Source of the DNA: Saturnia japonica
Lineage: Eukaryota > Arthropoda > Insecta > Lepidoptera > Saturniidae
DNA: 64,000 bases
Assembly: GCA_033032175.1 (NCBI GenBank)
Contig: CM065318.1
Span: 15,004,001 to 15,068,000 of the forward strand
Reading direction: 5' to 3'
The notes under the pieces were generated by a model. It searched no databases. It had not been told where the DNA came from and saw nothing but the letters and a program-made list of their open reading frames with translations. Of this stretch, positions 42,001 to 48,044 are shown piece by piece (position 1 is the stretch's first letter; every line of letters begins with the position of its first letter). Position numbers and translations under genes: made by a program.

Positions 42001-44297
42001 GAAAATAATACAAATGTATCAAAATCTGTACACAATGTATAAATCGATGGGTCCGCAGTGCCCGCACCCAAGCGGCTGAGTGCATTAAGCACTCGCCCCC
42101 AAGCCACGGTGAAGCTGCAAAAGCCGTCAGAGGCTCTAGGGTCACTAAGGCTAACAGTATAGACAGTTAGAAAAAAAATATCCACACCCGACTCCGTGAG
42201 CTTCTGCCTGACACGGATAAACAACCGGGACAAATTACCAAACCAGCCTGGACGACACGCCGGGACCCGGTTAACCGGTTTAACCGTAACGTATGGTAAG
42301 CCTAATTAAAGTATTTACATGATTATTTCACAATGCCGTTCTCGCTTCTCGTACTTGTATACTGAAGCTAGAATGTGCCAGATTAGTTATGATGTTTATT
42401 GTTTATTGCTCCACCTTTCAGGGTCGTAGGGTGAAGTTATAGAACCATCCTCAAGAAAAGGTATTATAGGTAACGGAAAAAAGACTTTTTAAATTTGACC
42501 AGTGGTTACTGAGATTATCGCATTCAAGCACCAACTTTCCAGTTTATAATATTAGTAAGACTTAAGTTATATAAATATTAAAGAAAAATGGGCTAAAACA
42601 ACAGCGCGTCCACATCGAGCAATGTATGTCGTCACAAAAAATAAATTCGCATTTAAACATTTCTCGATACCGGAAACATCTATGCTTTCAGAACGCATGT
42701 TCTCGACAGCAGCATACGTGCTCTTAGATGAAAGGAGCTCGCTTTAGGAAGAGCATATCAACCGAATATGCTTCATTCACCAGAATGATGAATTAGTTAA
42801 TCCATACTAATATTATAAATGCGAAAGTAACTCTATCTGTCTGTCTGTCTAAACCGCTGAACTAATTTTGGTATAGAGATAGATTGTTACTCCCTATACA
42901 ATCAGCTATCTAACAGTGAAAGTTCCGTTAAAATCGGTCCAACCATTTCGGAGATTACCCAGAACAAACAGATAGACAGACAAACAGACAAAATTTTTAT
43001 AAAAGGATGTATTTTTTGGTATCGTATATACTTTCATATGCATTAAGTAAAAAGTATTATAAACAGACACTTCATTCAATTTTTAACTTATTGTGTAATA
43101 TTTGCGGTATTTTGCTTAATAAAGCTGGTTATTTATGTATTGGAAATAATTACATGGACCATGAATTTTAAGAAACCATAAAAACTGGCTAGTTTTAACA
43201 AGGGAGAATTTGTTTGAATACCTACTGAACCGTTATTGTACATTATAATAAATCGTCAGATAATGTTCTTCACTAAAGTGGACTAGTTTGCTAAGTCAGG
43301 AAAAGGTTTTTTTTTGTTTTTAAAGAGATTTCTCAGAATCACAATCGGATTATTTTATAGTGAATTTATTGAGGATAATAGCTTTAACTGTAGGTACCTA
43401 ACAATGCGGTAAACGATAAGAGGCTTGAACAAAAAAATACATGCACAAATTTAAAAAGAAATCGATTATTTAAATATTATTATGCATTGTAACATCGGTA
43501 TCTATAACTACTACAGGATAAGTTCAGTAGGTAATAAAAATAATGTCAAACGGAAAAAAAATTAAACTAAATTCATTATTACACAGAAATAAATTATATA
43601 AATTAAATTAAATTCACTGAATAAAAAAAATTTAAATCCAGAGTCATATTTATGTAAATCTTTCTATTTATTATAACGAAAAGAGGTTTTAAATAAAAAT
43701 ACACTCACAAATTTTTAAATAAATTCGTCATGTAGTTAAATATTGTTAATTATTATTTCTTCATTGTTTACATCAGTACCTTAGTAGAACTAAATTAAAA
43801 AATAAATTAATTCAATTGAAAAATGAATTAATCAAATCTAAAGTTGCCATTTCATTGTTTACATCCCTACTTTAAATATAAGAGAAAAAATGTAATAAAT
43901 AATAAATATAAAGTCACAGGATAAATAGGATATAAATAAAATTCATTGTTAAACAGAAATACATTCAATAAATTAAAAATTCAATTAAATACAAGAGTTC
44001 AATTAAATTCTTGTAGGTACTTTTTATACTTATGTACAATTTATTAAATTAACTTTAAATTTATAGGTACGACGTTTACAAAATAAAGTGGACATAAAGT
44101 AAAAATCTTACCCCATTTAAGTATAAACTCAAGTCCCAGCATACATCCTGTGCCAAATTATCTAATTGCCATGCGGGTAGGTGCGACAACGTTTTCATAT
44201 TTTTACCGTTCACCATTGTTAACATTTCATTGAAACATAATACTATAGTGATTTGTCTAAATAAATTTATAACTCCTCTAATTTTATGCAAAAACAT
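5919..44297 (-). CDS. Receptor tyrosine kinase, Torso-like (15 exons joined)
   Basis: Coding exons, in transcript order: 44297-44112, 20929-20896, 19201-19059, 18165-17907, 16975-16908, 15913-15778, 15439-15270, 13268-13154, 12829-12705, 12353-12158, 10240-10075, 9651-9229, 8529-8392, 7475-7296 and 6033-5919. All introns are GT..AG and all phases match, giving 817 codons plus stop. Residues 1 to about 30 form a signal peptide. Residues 31-371 are extracellular, with about ten N-x-S/T sequons and an FN3-like fold at about 280-368. The transmembrane segment is about 376-398. The kinase domain has GEGAFG at 454-459, Lys474, alpha-C Glu491, a ~53-residue insert at 534-586, HRDLAARN at 612-619, DFG at 632-634 and activation-loop Tyr640/645. 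FN3 plus a split kinase is the layout of Torso, which signals through Ras/ERK when bound by PTTH or trunk. The absence of Ig or cadherin domains argues against FGFR, PVR, Ret and Cad96Ca. That it is an RTK is near certain; that it is Torso is probable. Confidence 0.8.
6310..6450 (+). repeat. Dispersed repeat (GGTAACACGCTAAG family)
   Basis: Shares GGTAACACGCTAAG, ACTGGCTCTCAAGTGCAGCT and TTGGCGACAG with 30280-30530 and 51855-52080. Probably a LINE or SINE 3' part; no coding frame. Confidence 0.5.
6489..6924 (-). mobile_element. Non-autonomous element with AGGGTTCCGTA termini
   Basis: About 435 bp. One end has the inverted form of CGGAACCCTAAAAA, the other CCGGCCAGGTGCGAGTCG. The interior (AACTTAACTTTGCCGTTGGA on the minus strand) matches 62235-62690. 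Related to a repeat I recall as abundant in Lepidoptera (ACCGGCCAAGTGCGAGTCGG). Confidence 0.55.
6930..7101. mobile_element. Small MITE, AGTGAAACTTCTTA termini
   Basis: Ends ATGAAACTTCTTA (6931-6943) and TAAGAAGTTTCACTC (7086-7100) are inverted repeats. It is 172 bp with no ORF and lies in the last intron of the RTK gene. Confidence 0.5.
7296..7475 (-). CDS. RTK exon 14, end of kinase domain
   Basis: Encodes [18 protein letters not shown], the terminal kinase helix with its conserved Arg, followed by a short tail (SHNYLKML). Acceptor CACTCCTCAG. A GTTAGT donor after 7296 joins exon 15 in phase. Read through, the frame instead stops at 7277 after six further residues (LVFKT and part of Gly). 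Confidence 0.88.
7535..7675 (+). repeat. Single arm of the foldback repeat
   Basis: Resembles the left arm of 18336-18817: CCGACTTAAAAAAAGACG, CATAACTTCTTTGTTTATGA and GGTGGATAGGGGATACCTCA. It is cut off by the TIR element that starts at 7676. Confidence 0.5.
7676..8163. mobile_element. TIR element with perfect 17-bp ends
   Basis: TTTGAGGTTGGTGCCAG at 7676-7692 and its exact reverse complement at 8147-8163 bound a 488-bp, GC-richer segment without an ORF. It sits in intron 13 of the RTK gene. Superfamily unknown: it lacks the TA duplication of mariner, and I saw no clear target duplication. Confidence 0.6.
8392..8529 (-). CDS. RTK exon 13, kinase C-lobe
   Basis: Encodes [20 protein letters not shown] and the [10 protein letters not shown] segment. 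Acceptor GGTCAACAG, donor GTAAGT. Its first base completes the Val of SDVWSFG. No long ORF marks it; it was found from the expected continuation of the kinase. Confidence 0.9.
8700..9165 (-). mobile_element. Non-LTR retrotransposon 3'-end relic
   Basis: The minus strand encodes [20 protein letters not shown], followed after a frameshift by remnants of the WRSLGEAYVQQW-type end common in lepidopteran RTE-like LINEs. At 9120-9165 CATCACGCATG..GGTTAGGCAGAGGTGTAC resembles the RTE-type tail also seen at 41545-41590. Broken frame. It lies in intron 12. Confidence 0.6.
9229..9651 (-). CDS. RTK exon 12, kinase insert and catalytic loop
   Basis: Largest exon (423 nt). It carries the kinase insert (about 534-586), then [29 protein letters not shown] and [12 protein letters not shown]. 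Asp614 and Asp632 are intact, so the enzyme should be active. Tyr640 and Tyr645 are the likely autophosphorylation sites. It ends in GACGT before GTAAGA. Confidence 0.93.
10075..10240 (-). CDS. RTK exon 11, kinase N-lobe and hinge
   Basis: Encodes [13 protein letters not shown] (alpha-C helix, Glu491), [11 protein letters not shown] and the hinge [15 protein letters not shown]. Acceptor TTTGTTGTAG, donor GTAAGT. The exon leaves two bases (AG), completed to Arg by exon 12. Confidence 0.92.
10433..11607 (-). mobile_element. Mariner transposon, defective
   Basis: Flanked by TA (10431-10432, 11608-11609), with inverted ends CTGTCAAAAAAGTACCGGG and CTGTCAAAAAAGTATCGGG. The transposase is on the minus strand. 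Its N-terminus ([18 protein letters not shown]) is near 11276-11518, and a central part ([20 protein letters not shown], with the first catalytic Asp) is at 10869-11099. The frames are disrupted. It lies in intron 10 of the RTK gene. Confidence 0.85.
11619..11900 (+). repeat. Dispersed repeat with terminal hairpin, copy 1
   Basis: Begins GACTACACTGTTAGCCTTAG and shares about 280 bp with 33735-34025. Near its end (11829-11878) is a long hairpin with CACATAGGCACGTT paired to AACGTGCGTATGTG. Partial copies lie at 25010-25085 (-), 35160-35290 (-), 42050-42170 (-) and 54660-54740 (+). Abuts the mariner end. Confidence 0.65.
11901..12157. other. Intron 10, remaining part
   Basis: GT-rich stretch (11950-12010), then unique sequence up to exon 10. 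No repeat or exon recognised. Confidence 0.4.
12158..12353 (-). CDS. RTK exon 10, juxtamembrane and glycine loop
   Basis: Residues 413-477: an acidic juxtamembrane stretch ([15 protein letters not shown]), then the glycine loop GEGAFGVV and the ATP-binding VAIKMLK (Lys474). Donor GTAACA. This fixes the N-lobe of the kinase. Confidence 0.9.
12705..12829 (-). CDS. RTK exon 9, transmembrane segment
   Basis: Encodes [20 protein letters not shown] and [12 protein letters not shown], a ~23-residue membrane span followed by a basic stop-transfer motif. This frame is forced by exons 8 and 10. The acceptor (TATGGCGGCAG) has a poor pyrimidine tract. A TTGTAG 16 nt upstream could compete but would shift the frame and remove the membrane span. 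Confidence 0.78.
13154..13268 (-). CDS. RTK exon 8, second half of FN3 domain
   Basis: Encodes [19 protein letters not shown], the F-G strand signature of FN3 (Tyr-x-Val-x-Val). Sequons NAT and NVS are present. Acceptor TTCCAAACAG, donor GTAAAT. It leaves one base for exon 9. Confidence 0.85.
13405..15269. other. Intron 7, no feature seen
   Basis: AT-rich intronic sequence between exons 7 and 8. It holds a short (TGAA)n run at about 13613-13634. No repeat family shared with the rest of the window was recognised. Confidence 0.4.
15270..15439 (-). CDS. RTK exon 7, first half of FN3 domain
   Basis: Encodes the A-D strands of a fibronectin-III-like domain: NVLLKAN, then VRVTWSKPK with the B-strand Trp, then LYKVILRT. 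Acceptor ACTCTTTAG, donor GTAAGA. The exon ends in phase 0 after LPG. Confidence 0.85.
15778..15913 (-). CDS. RTK exon 6, extracellular Cys-rich linker
   Basis: Acceptor ATGTTACAG, donor GTAAGT. It encodes residues 231-275, with three Cys (DDNCKV, SSCAN, SECL) and a proline-rich start. It leads into the membrane-proximal FN3-like domain in exons 7-8 and leaves one base for exon 7. Confidence 0.78.
16908..16975 (-). CDS. RTK exon 5, extracellular Cys-containing
   Basis: 68 nt between ATTTGTAG and GTAAGG. It encodes [20 protein letters not shown] plus VW, with a C-x6-C pair. Phases 2 and 0 are exactly what exons 4 and 6 require. No long ORF marks this exon. Confidence 0.75.
17235..17700 (+). 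repeat. Dispersed repeat, copy 1
   Basis: Shares long blocks (GAGTTATTTTAAAACTGTGA, ATATGCTATTGC, TAACTTTAACCATT) with 48045-49040 (+) and, inverted, with 52915-53150. Class unknown; no ORF. It lies in intron 4. Confidence 0.6.
17907..18165 (-). CDS. RTK exon 4, extracellular
   Basis: Encodes residues 122-207, with five N-x-S/T sequons (NYS, NYT, NKS, NRS, NAT) and a strand pattern ending in TVHW, typical of a fibronectin-III-type fold. Acceptor TTTTCAG; the donor is GTTTGT, a weaker site. The exon leaves one base that completes Glu with exon 5. Confidence 0.8.
18336..18817. mobile_element. Foldback element with ~200-bp inverted arms
   Basis: The left arm starts ATCTGACTTCAAAAAAAGA and the right arm, reversed, ATCCGACTTAAAAAAGAG. 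The arms stay similar for about 200 nt (for example ACTTCGAAGATAAATCAGAA against ACTTCGAAGATACATCAGAA). It lies in intron 3. A solitary arm occurs at 7535-7675. Confidence 0.7.
19059..19201 (-). CDS. RTK exon 3, extracellular
   Basis: Acceptor TTTTTTACAG, donor GTAAGT. It encodes about 47 residues with one Cys and two N-glycosylation sequons (NAS, NST) and ends in phase 0. It matches the phase-0 start of exon 4. Extracellular by position. Confidence 0.75.
19500..20420 (-). mobile_element. Tc1-like transposon relic
   Basis: On the minus strand, pieces of Tc1 transposase occur in several frames. They are an N-terminal helix-turn-helix part ([13 protein letters not shown]), LFTDECVT with the first Asp, [32 protein letters not shown] with the second Asp, and [20 protein letters not shown] with the last Glu. 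Several frameshifts; a C homopolymer lies at about 20191-20202. Ends not found. It lies in intron 1. Confidence 0.8.
20896..20929 (-). CDS. RTK exon 2 (34 nt)
   Basis: Short exon between a pyrimidine-rich acceptor (TTTTTCCAG) and a GTAAGT donor. It encodes [11 protein letters not shown] plus one base that completes Lys with exon 3. Too short for an ORF search; called from splice sites and phase. Confidence 0.6.
21285..21425 (+). repeat. SINE-like repeat
   Basis: Contains CTGCAACGCGCTAGTGCTAT and TTACAAGTGTCC..TATCATCAGGCGGTAGG, matching 44985-45060 and, inverted, 5575-5690. No A or B box was clear. Confidence 0.45.
23110..23470 (-). mobile_element. Possible Tc1/mariner C-terminal relic
   Basis: At the low-coordinate end the minus strand reads [14 protein letters not shown] then stop, like the C-terminus of some mariner-type transposases. 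No catalytic motif survives. Weak call. Confidence 0.3.
23930..24400 (+). repeat. Lepidopteran-type dispersed repeat, interrupted
   Basis: Starts TAGTTGTGCCCGCGGCTCCG and matches 51340-51500 (ATATCGTGATA, GGACCAAGTATCTAAAGAGT, TGATGCGCGTACAACGGCAA). It is interrupted by the MITE at 24123-24308. Related heads occur at 22460, 27130, 32890, 33285, 46855 and 50787, and inverted at 45800. Confidence 0.55.
24123..24308. mobile_element. Small MITE, AAAGTGAAACTTTT termini
   Basis: AAAGTGAAACTTTT at 24123-24136 and its reverse complement at 24295-24308. It is 186 bp with no real gene (the 64-codon ORF over it spans the ends). The end motif resembles that of 6930-7101. Confidence 0.55.
25496..26280 (+). 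mobile_element. Mariner transposon with internal deletion
   Basis: TA flanks at 25494-25495 and 26281-26282. The inverted ends are GGTCGGGGAAAAAGTC and GGCCGGGGAAAAAGATT. The C-terminal half of the transposase is on the plus strand, with [19 protein letters not shown] (second Asp) and [15 protein letters not shown] (third Asp), typical of DD34D. Earlier fragments ([12 protein letters not shown]) at 25625-25830 are in broken frames. The 5' coding part is missing. It lies in intron 1. Confidence 0.88.
26285..28230. other. Intron 1 filler, repeats and AT-rich DNA
   Basis: At 27131 a CTAGCTGTCCCCGCGACTTC repeat head begins and continues to about 27900, ending in a C homopolymer at about 27928-27944. 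No exon seen. Confidence 0.4.
28247..28416 (-). pseudogene. MADF/Myb-like domain fragment (relic)
   Basis: The minus strand begins MKRQNFDTE at 28416, then shifts frame and continues [20 protein letters not shown] to a stop at 28247. This resembles the start of MADF (Myb/SANT-like) domains, found in transcription factors and in the second protein of PIF/Harbinger transposons. A frameshift is required. Weak resemblance, no search possible. Confidence 0.35.
28430..28640. other. CpG-rich block
   Basis: A sharply bounded patch rich in CGCG within AT-rich surroundings, with several GCGCGAA / TTCGCGCG motifs in both orientations. It lies just 5' of the MADF-like fragment. It could be a transposon's subterminal repeats or an old promoter. 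Confidence 0.4.
28710..30270. other. Intron 1, nothing recognised
   Basis: AT-rich non-coding sequence with a short GTGT run near 29045. No repeat shared with the window was identified. Confidence 0.35.
30280..30530 (+). repeat. Dispersed repeat (GGTAACACGCTAAG family)
   Basis: Second copy of the family at 6310-6450: GGTGGTAGCACGCTAAT, CTGGTTCTCAAGTGCAGCTG and CTTGGCGACAG, then a TTAGGCGGGT..CACCATGGTATGG part also found at 51990-52060. Confidence 0.5.
33735..34025 (+). repeat. Dispersed repeat with terminal hairpin, copy 2
   Basis: Long copy of the 11619-11900 family. Its hairpin (33951-34011) pairs ACGCATGTTCCTTTCC with GGAAGGAAACATGC. Against copy 1, one C:G pair has become T:A on both arms. 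Confidence 0.65.
35160..35290 (-). repeat. Partial copy of the hairpin repeat
   Basis: Reverse complement of the first part of the 11619 family (TGTTAGCCTTAGGGGCCCTA, GCTTTTACAGTTTCACCGGA). The hairpin end is missing. Further partial copies are at 25010-25085 and 42050-42170. Confidence 0.55.
35421..35539 (+). repeat. 17-bp minisatellite, seven units
   Basis: Seven units in strict 17-bp register, e.g. CCGCCCTGGTTCATGGG, CCGCCCAGGTTGAAGTT, CCATCCTAGTTCAAGTG and CCGTCCTAATTTATGTG. Positions 1-2 and 5-6 are best kept. 17 is not a multiple of 3, so it is not a coding repeat. Confidence 0.75.
35640..36860 (+). mobile_element. Non-LTR retrotransposon ORF2 relic
   Basis: Decayed reverse transcriptase 3' half. 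Parts read [38 protein letters not shown] and [12 protein letters not shown] (RT motif), then VQFNPKKT-like [22 protein letters not shown] and SLYKAQVR. Many stops and shifts. A Jockey/CR1-type LINE is likely. It lies in intron 1. Confidence 0.75.
37741..37845 (+). repeat. LINE-like 3' fragment
   Basis: GCATGACAGCGGCAACAGTC, GATTTCGATCTCTCGGTGGT and TTTGGATTGTACTGTGCTTA match, inverted, 46280-46370 and the end of the LINE relic at 36760-36840. Confidence 0.5.
39099..39673. mobile_element. Possible hAT-like non-autonomous element
   Basis: Inverted ends CCAGACTCGCGCCGAGAA and CCAGACTCACGCCATGAA (15 of 18 match). GC-rich flanks hold several TTCACG / CGTGAA subterminal motifs around an AT-rich middle. 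No clean 8-bp duplication was seen, so the class is uncertain. Confidence 0.45.
40276..40369 (+). repeat. 41-bp tandem repeat, 2.3 units
   Basis: Units start AATATTACATGCAATAATTG at 40276, 40317 and 40358 (third one partial). The first two are nearly identical, which suggests recent duplication. Confidence 0.8.
40753..41176 (+). mobile_element. MITE with GC-rich core, copy 2
   Basis: Inverted ends ATACAATATGTATTTAAAAC and, reversed, ATACAATATGTATTGAAAAC. The core has an expanded GCGGCGCGGCG stretch (about 40955-40980) and GGCGGTACCCTGCGCTGCGC. A poly(A) run lies near 40820. Inverted homologue of 3084-3443. Confidence 0.65.
41325..41600 (+). mobile_element. tRNA-derived SINE with RTE-type tail
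   Basis: The head has an A-box-like TTAGCTTAGTGATCGC and a B-box-like GAGCTCGATTCCCAGG, followed by a body and the tail ACACCTCTGCCTATCTCTTC..GGCATGATGGTATGTTATGT. The same tail, inverted, ends LINE pieces at 9120-9165 and 53923-53990. Confidence 0.65.
42780..43100 (+). repeat. Dispersed repeat (TACTAATATTATAAATGCGA family)
   Basis: Starts TACTAATATTATAAATGCGA, has the CTGTCTGTCTGTC run and the GGTCCAACCATTTCGGAGAT motif, then TATACTTTCATATGCATTAA. Related copies are at 45380-45820 (-) and 50780-51335 (+). Confidence 0.55.
44112..44297 (-). CDS. RTK exon 1: start codon and signal peptide
   Basis: 62 codons begin at an ATG in good insect context (AAAATG). The first ~30 residues are a basic then hydrophobic leader ([14 protein letters not shown]) fitting a signal peptide. 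The exon ends AATGGG before GTAAGA, phase 0. The join to exon 2 (phase 0) would create an N-G-T glycosylation sequon across the junction. The 23-kb intron makes this join less certain than the others; phase, signal peptide and the TATA box upstream support it. Confidence 0.65.
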
Positions 44298-44388
44298 TTT
44301 TAAAAATAATTGTTTAAGATATAAAATAATTTATTATTAAACTGTTGTCTAAGAATTTAATTTTTATTAATACTAGCCGATTGCTCTA

Positions 44389-44430
44389 TTAACCTGAGGT
44401 GATAGTCAAATGAAAATAATTATTAAGCAT
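44389..44430 (-). promoter_or_regulatory. Upstream ORF in the leader
   Basis: ATG to TAA, 13 residues, ending 91 nt before the main start codon. It lies inside a leader made from the distal TATA box but outside one made from the proximal box. Upstream ORFs usually lower translation of the main frame. Confidence 0.4.
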
Positions 44431-44436
44431 GAGTGA

Positions 44437-44444
44437 TATTTATA
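44437..44444 (-). promoter_or_regulatory. Proximal TATA-like box
   Basis: TATAAATA on the minus strand, 72 nt downstream of the first box. A start site would be near 44412, which would leave the upstream ATG at 44430 out of the transcript. In AT-rich DNA such a match can be chance. Confidence 0.35.
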
Positions 44445-44508
44445 GTTAGAACCGGGGGCTCTAAACTTATGAACTTCGAGCAGAAAAACCTGGCTGCGGA
44501 AGCGCCGC

Positions 44509-44516
44509 GTTTTATA
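44509..44516 (-). promoter_or_regulatory. Distal TATA box of the RTK gene
   Basis: TATAAAAC on the minus strand, 212 nt before the start codon, inside a locally GC-rich stretch (about 44490-44700). A start site is expected near 44486. Transcripts from here would carry the 14-codon upstream ORF at 44430-44389. Confidence 0.6.
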
Positions 44517-45379
44517 CGAGTATACAAAAGCCATGCGCGCTTGTCGCTCACGAACTAGAAACTGGAATCGAGTGAAACGTCAGTTGTCACTGAGCTCACG
44601 CGTCTTTCCATACGAAAACTACAATCGTAGTTTACGCTACGTAACGCTGACCTACGAATGACGTCGAAGTGAGTCACTGTGACGGGGTTGTGTCTCCTAA
44701 ACTATGTGTTCAAATAAAATGCTATAAAGGGCAAAGTTTAACTTCATAAAATTTTCTTTATAATGAAGTAACTTTTGTTAGTACGGATTTATATTCCAAG
44801 CTTAAAAATAAAGCTCAATTTTTAATCTTCAACAAAAAAAATCGAAAAATACCTTATAATGACTTATGTATTAACTTATATTATATTATATATGATGACT
44901 TATATTACATTAAAAAAAACAAGCATTTGTAGGCTTTGATCATGGATGATGTGGGATTATAGTACTTATTTACTTAGAAAATAGCACGGTGTTACAAGCG
45001 TCTATAAGCCACAGTAGTCGCCTACCATCAGGTGGGTCGTACGCTTATTTGACACCTTAGTTGTAAAAAAAAAGAACGTATCCAACAAATCTAAGCACAA
45101 CGACGATATCTTGTTTTGTTGAGTTGTTGCTATGACCAGCATCCGGGGCCATCAACAAATGAGCTCAATAACATCATATTCAAATTGCATTATCATCGAA
45201 GCTCAGACCAAAAGATCTCTTGGTCTAAACATCGCAGTTACATAAGTATTCCAAATTTAGACTTCAAACGGGAAAGTAGTTATTTAGTTGCAAGAAGAAA
45301 TAAAAATATCTTGCCGTTACACAATTCTATAAAATCTATAAAATTGAAGTGTCTGTTTGCAATGTCAAAATAACAACTT

Positions 45380-45820
45380 TTTACTAAATGCATATGAAAG
45401 TATATACGACACCTATAACAAAAAACCCATTATTTTAATTTTTGTTTGTTTGTCTGTTTGTTCCGGGTAATCTCCGAAATGGTTGGACCGATTTTGACGG
45501 GACTTTCACTGATAGATAGCTGATGTTATAGGAAGCAACTAGGGTTCTGCACAAAACAAAATTGGTCATGGTGATTCAATTTGGCCGCTTAAATGGCTTA
45601 CGTTGAGTAAACCATAAGAGATATAGCAAATTAATGTAATACACAACTGTAGACATTAAAAAGAACGACAAAAAGTCAGCGAGAGTATACGTCTATCTTC
45701 TAAGGAACACCCACAATAAGCATTTTTGTCTCTAAAATAGCCGGGAGCGGGGGAACAAGATTCGCGCGGGCATTCTGTAGTCCACGTGAGCGAAGCTGCA
45801 GGCACAGCTAGTTTCTAATA
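45380..45820 (-). repeat. Dispersed repeat, inverted copy
   Basis: Inverted relative to 50780-51335. Shared blocks are TACTTTCATATGCATTTAGT, CAGCTATC..GTGAAAGTCCCGTC and GTGGACTACAGAATGCCCGC. The reversed head GCTGTGCCTGCAGCTTCGCT lies at its right end. Confidence 0.6.
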
Positions 45821-46269
45821 AAATACCTACGTTTATTGACGACGTGTTGTTTTTCATAGAAGTAACCGTTAAAAAATCTATTGTTTTAAAAGAAAACCTT
45901 GACGTTATTTGTAAAGTCCCTGAAGTGGTTCAAGAGAGGTAGACCTATTTCTACCGCACGCTAGTGGTTTGGCAACACTCACTGGCAGACTAAGCGTTCC
46001 AACTCATTCCATAGTAGTTTTAATCAATCAGTGTCAACTCAATCTTATTCGAGGCGTACCTATGTAGGTAGCTGGTACTTGGCAGCTATAAGCTGCAGTG
46101 ACCATATAAGACTTGATGCATGTTTGCCACTAAAAGAAGTAAGCCACTTTCGATTTTTAAAAAAAACATGAGCATGTTATACAATAATCATCAATTCAGC
46201 TCGTAATCACCCGCTGTTGGGCATACATACGCCCCTCTTTTTTTATACCACTCAATCCGACTCAGAGGA

Positions 46270-46370
46270 TGCTCTCCCTTATGGTGAGCTCAGTGCAATC
46301 CAAACACAACCAGCGACCACCGAGAGATCGAAATCCATCCAGTCGCCGCTGTTATGCCCTCCTGCATTAA
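46270..46370 (-). repeat. LINE-like 3' fragment, inverted
   Basis: Inverted match to 37741-37845 (ACCACCGAGAGATCGAAATC). Confidence 0.45.
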
Positions 46371-46599
46371 TTTAAGTGAATGTGTACAGGCTGTACCCGA
46401 AACCTGACACGCAAAAGTGAGTCACTATGACTGAGACTGAGATGGGGACGTTTGGAAAATAAAAACTAAAAAATGTAGAGAAAAAAACTCTCACTCGTGT
46501 TCAAAATGGAAGCTAACACATTTTTACCTTTTATGCTCTAACCCGCGCCCTACCACCCCTGGTGCCAACCATGCTAGCTACGCCACTAATGTCCTACCC

Positions 46600-46810
46600 A
46601 TTTCTATTTTAGCTTCGTGATTCTGGTTGCAACGTCGCGGAAATTAGTGCCTCGTTGGATCTTGACATTGCTCTTGATCTTTGATACCGAGCATGGCGCG
46701 CTTCATGGTTCTCTGTGCCACTTGTATTTTGTGGATAGTCTAAACTGTGAGCGTCCAAGTCTTCGCACCATATGTCATGGTGGGTAGGACACTTTGATGG
46801 CATAAACAGG
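46600..46810 (-). mobile_element. Non-LTR retrotransposon C-terminal relic
   Basis: The minus strand reads VLPTMTYGAKTWTLT and then IHKIQVAQRTMKRAMLGI, the segment after the RT domain in RTE-like LINEs (YGAETW..QRAMERAMLG). An in-frame stop and frameshifts follow. Confidence 0.7.
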
Positions 46811-47399
46811 TCAAGGTGTGGAACGTCAACAGATTTCATAGTTATACTTATACTAGCTGTGCCCCGCAGTTTCACCCGCATTTATTTAGAAGAAATCACT
46901 TATTGATGATTTATAATACTTCAGTTTAGACAACATTTTTATCGGGCGGCCAGATGGTTAATTAAATCGAGGCATCGCACGGGTCATTCACGCCACTACT
47001 ACTGTAGACATAAACCCGAGCCGAGAGTTGAATTATTTTAATTTTATATTATCTTTCCAACTATGCGTCCAAACAACATGCTGTAAAAGACAAAGTTTAT
47101 ATTCATTAAATTTTCTTTGGTAAATTTTCTTTCGTAAGGATTAATATGCCATGCTTAAAGATAATGTTGATAAATGAATTTCTAACTTTCAAAAAAGAAA
47201 AATTGCAATATATCTTATTATTAAATTCTTTATTGCACAAAAAAAAAAGTACAAAAGGAGGACTTAATGCTAAAAAGCATTCTCTGCCAGTCTTCCAAGG
47301 GAGCAAGGGAAAGGTATATGCAAGGTGTGCATAATGTTAAGTAAAAAAAAAAAGTGTGGCTTATGTATAAGAAATAGATATATACTATCGCAAACTTTT

Positions 47400-47880
47400 T
47401 TTAGATATAATAATAATAATAAACCCTTTATGTGGTTAAGAATTTTTATTAAAACAATGTTAACGTTTTTTGCCAATCCTTAAATAGAAATAAAAACAAA
47501 ATTTCATCAAAATCGTTTAAGAATTAATGAAATTGAACATTTTTGGAATGTCTTTTTTTTTACGTTTCCTAAAAGTGTTATTGAAAATTCTCATAGCCCA
47601 TCGTTCATGAAATGACTTATACTTCCTTTGTACATAATTTCATCAAAATCGGTCAAAAATGAACGAAAATAGTTTTTTTTTGAAAATATTTTTTTTTACG
47701 ATTTCTAACAACAATATTAAAATTTCTTATACGCTATCAATTGACCAATGACCTAAGCATCCTGTGTACAAAATTTCATAAGAATCGGTTCAGCCGTTTT
47801 GAGTTAAATAAGCACATACAAACTGACAGATAGACAAAAAAAAATTTCAAGACATTCATGATCAGTATCGTTCATATAGT
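47400..47880 (+). repeat. Dispersed repeat, source of the 63-bp satellite unit
   Basis: Contains CCTAAAAGTGTTATTGAAAA, TCATAGCCCATCGTTCATG, ATTTCATCAAAATCGGT and the CTGACAGATAGACA end. The first block is a single copy of what is tandemly repeated at 58347-59190. An inverted relative is at 50095-50230. Confidence 0.55.
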
Positions 47881-48044
47881 ATGTCTAACCGGAAATTTTG
47901 GAAAAATATTAAATATACAGACAGAACTATAGATTTATTAATGTGGATGAGGTATTTATTAGTTGAAACTTTCTTTGTTTTATCTACGAACCATCAGAAC
48001 ACTGTTTGCTCTCCCTCTCCACATGAAAATCCGCGTGCGGTATT

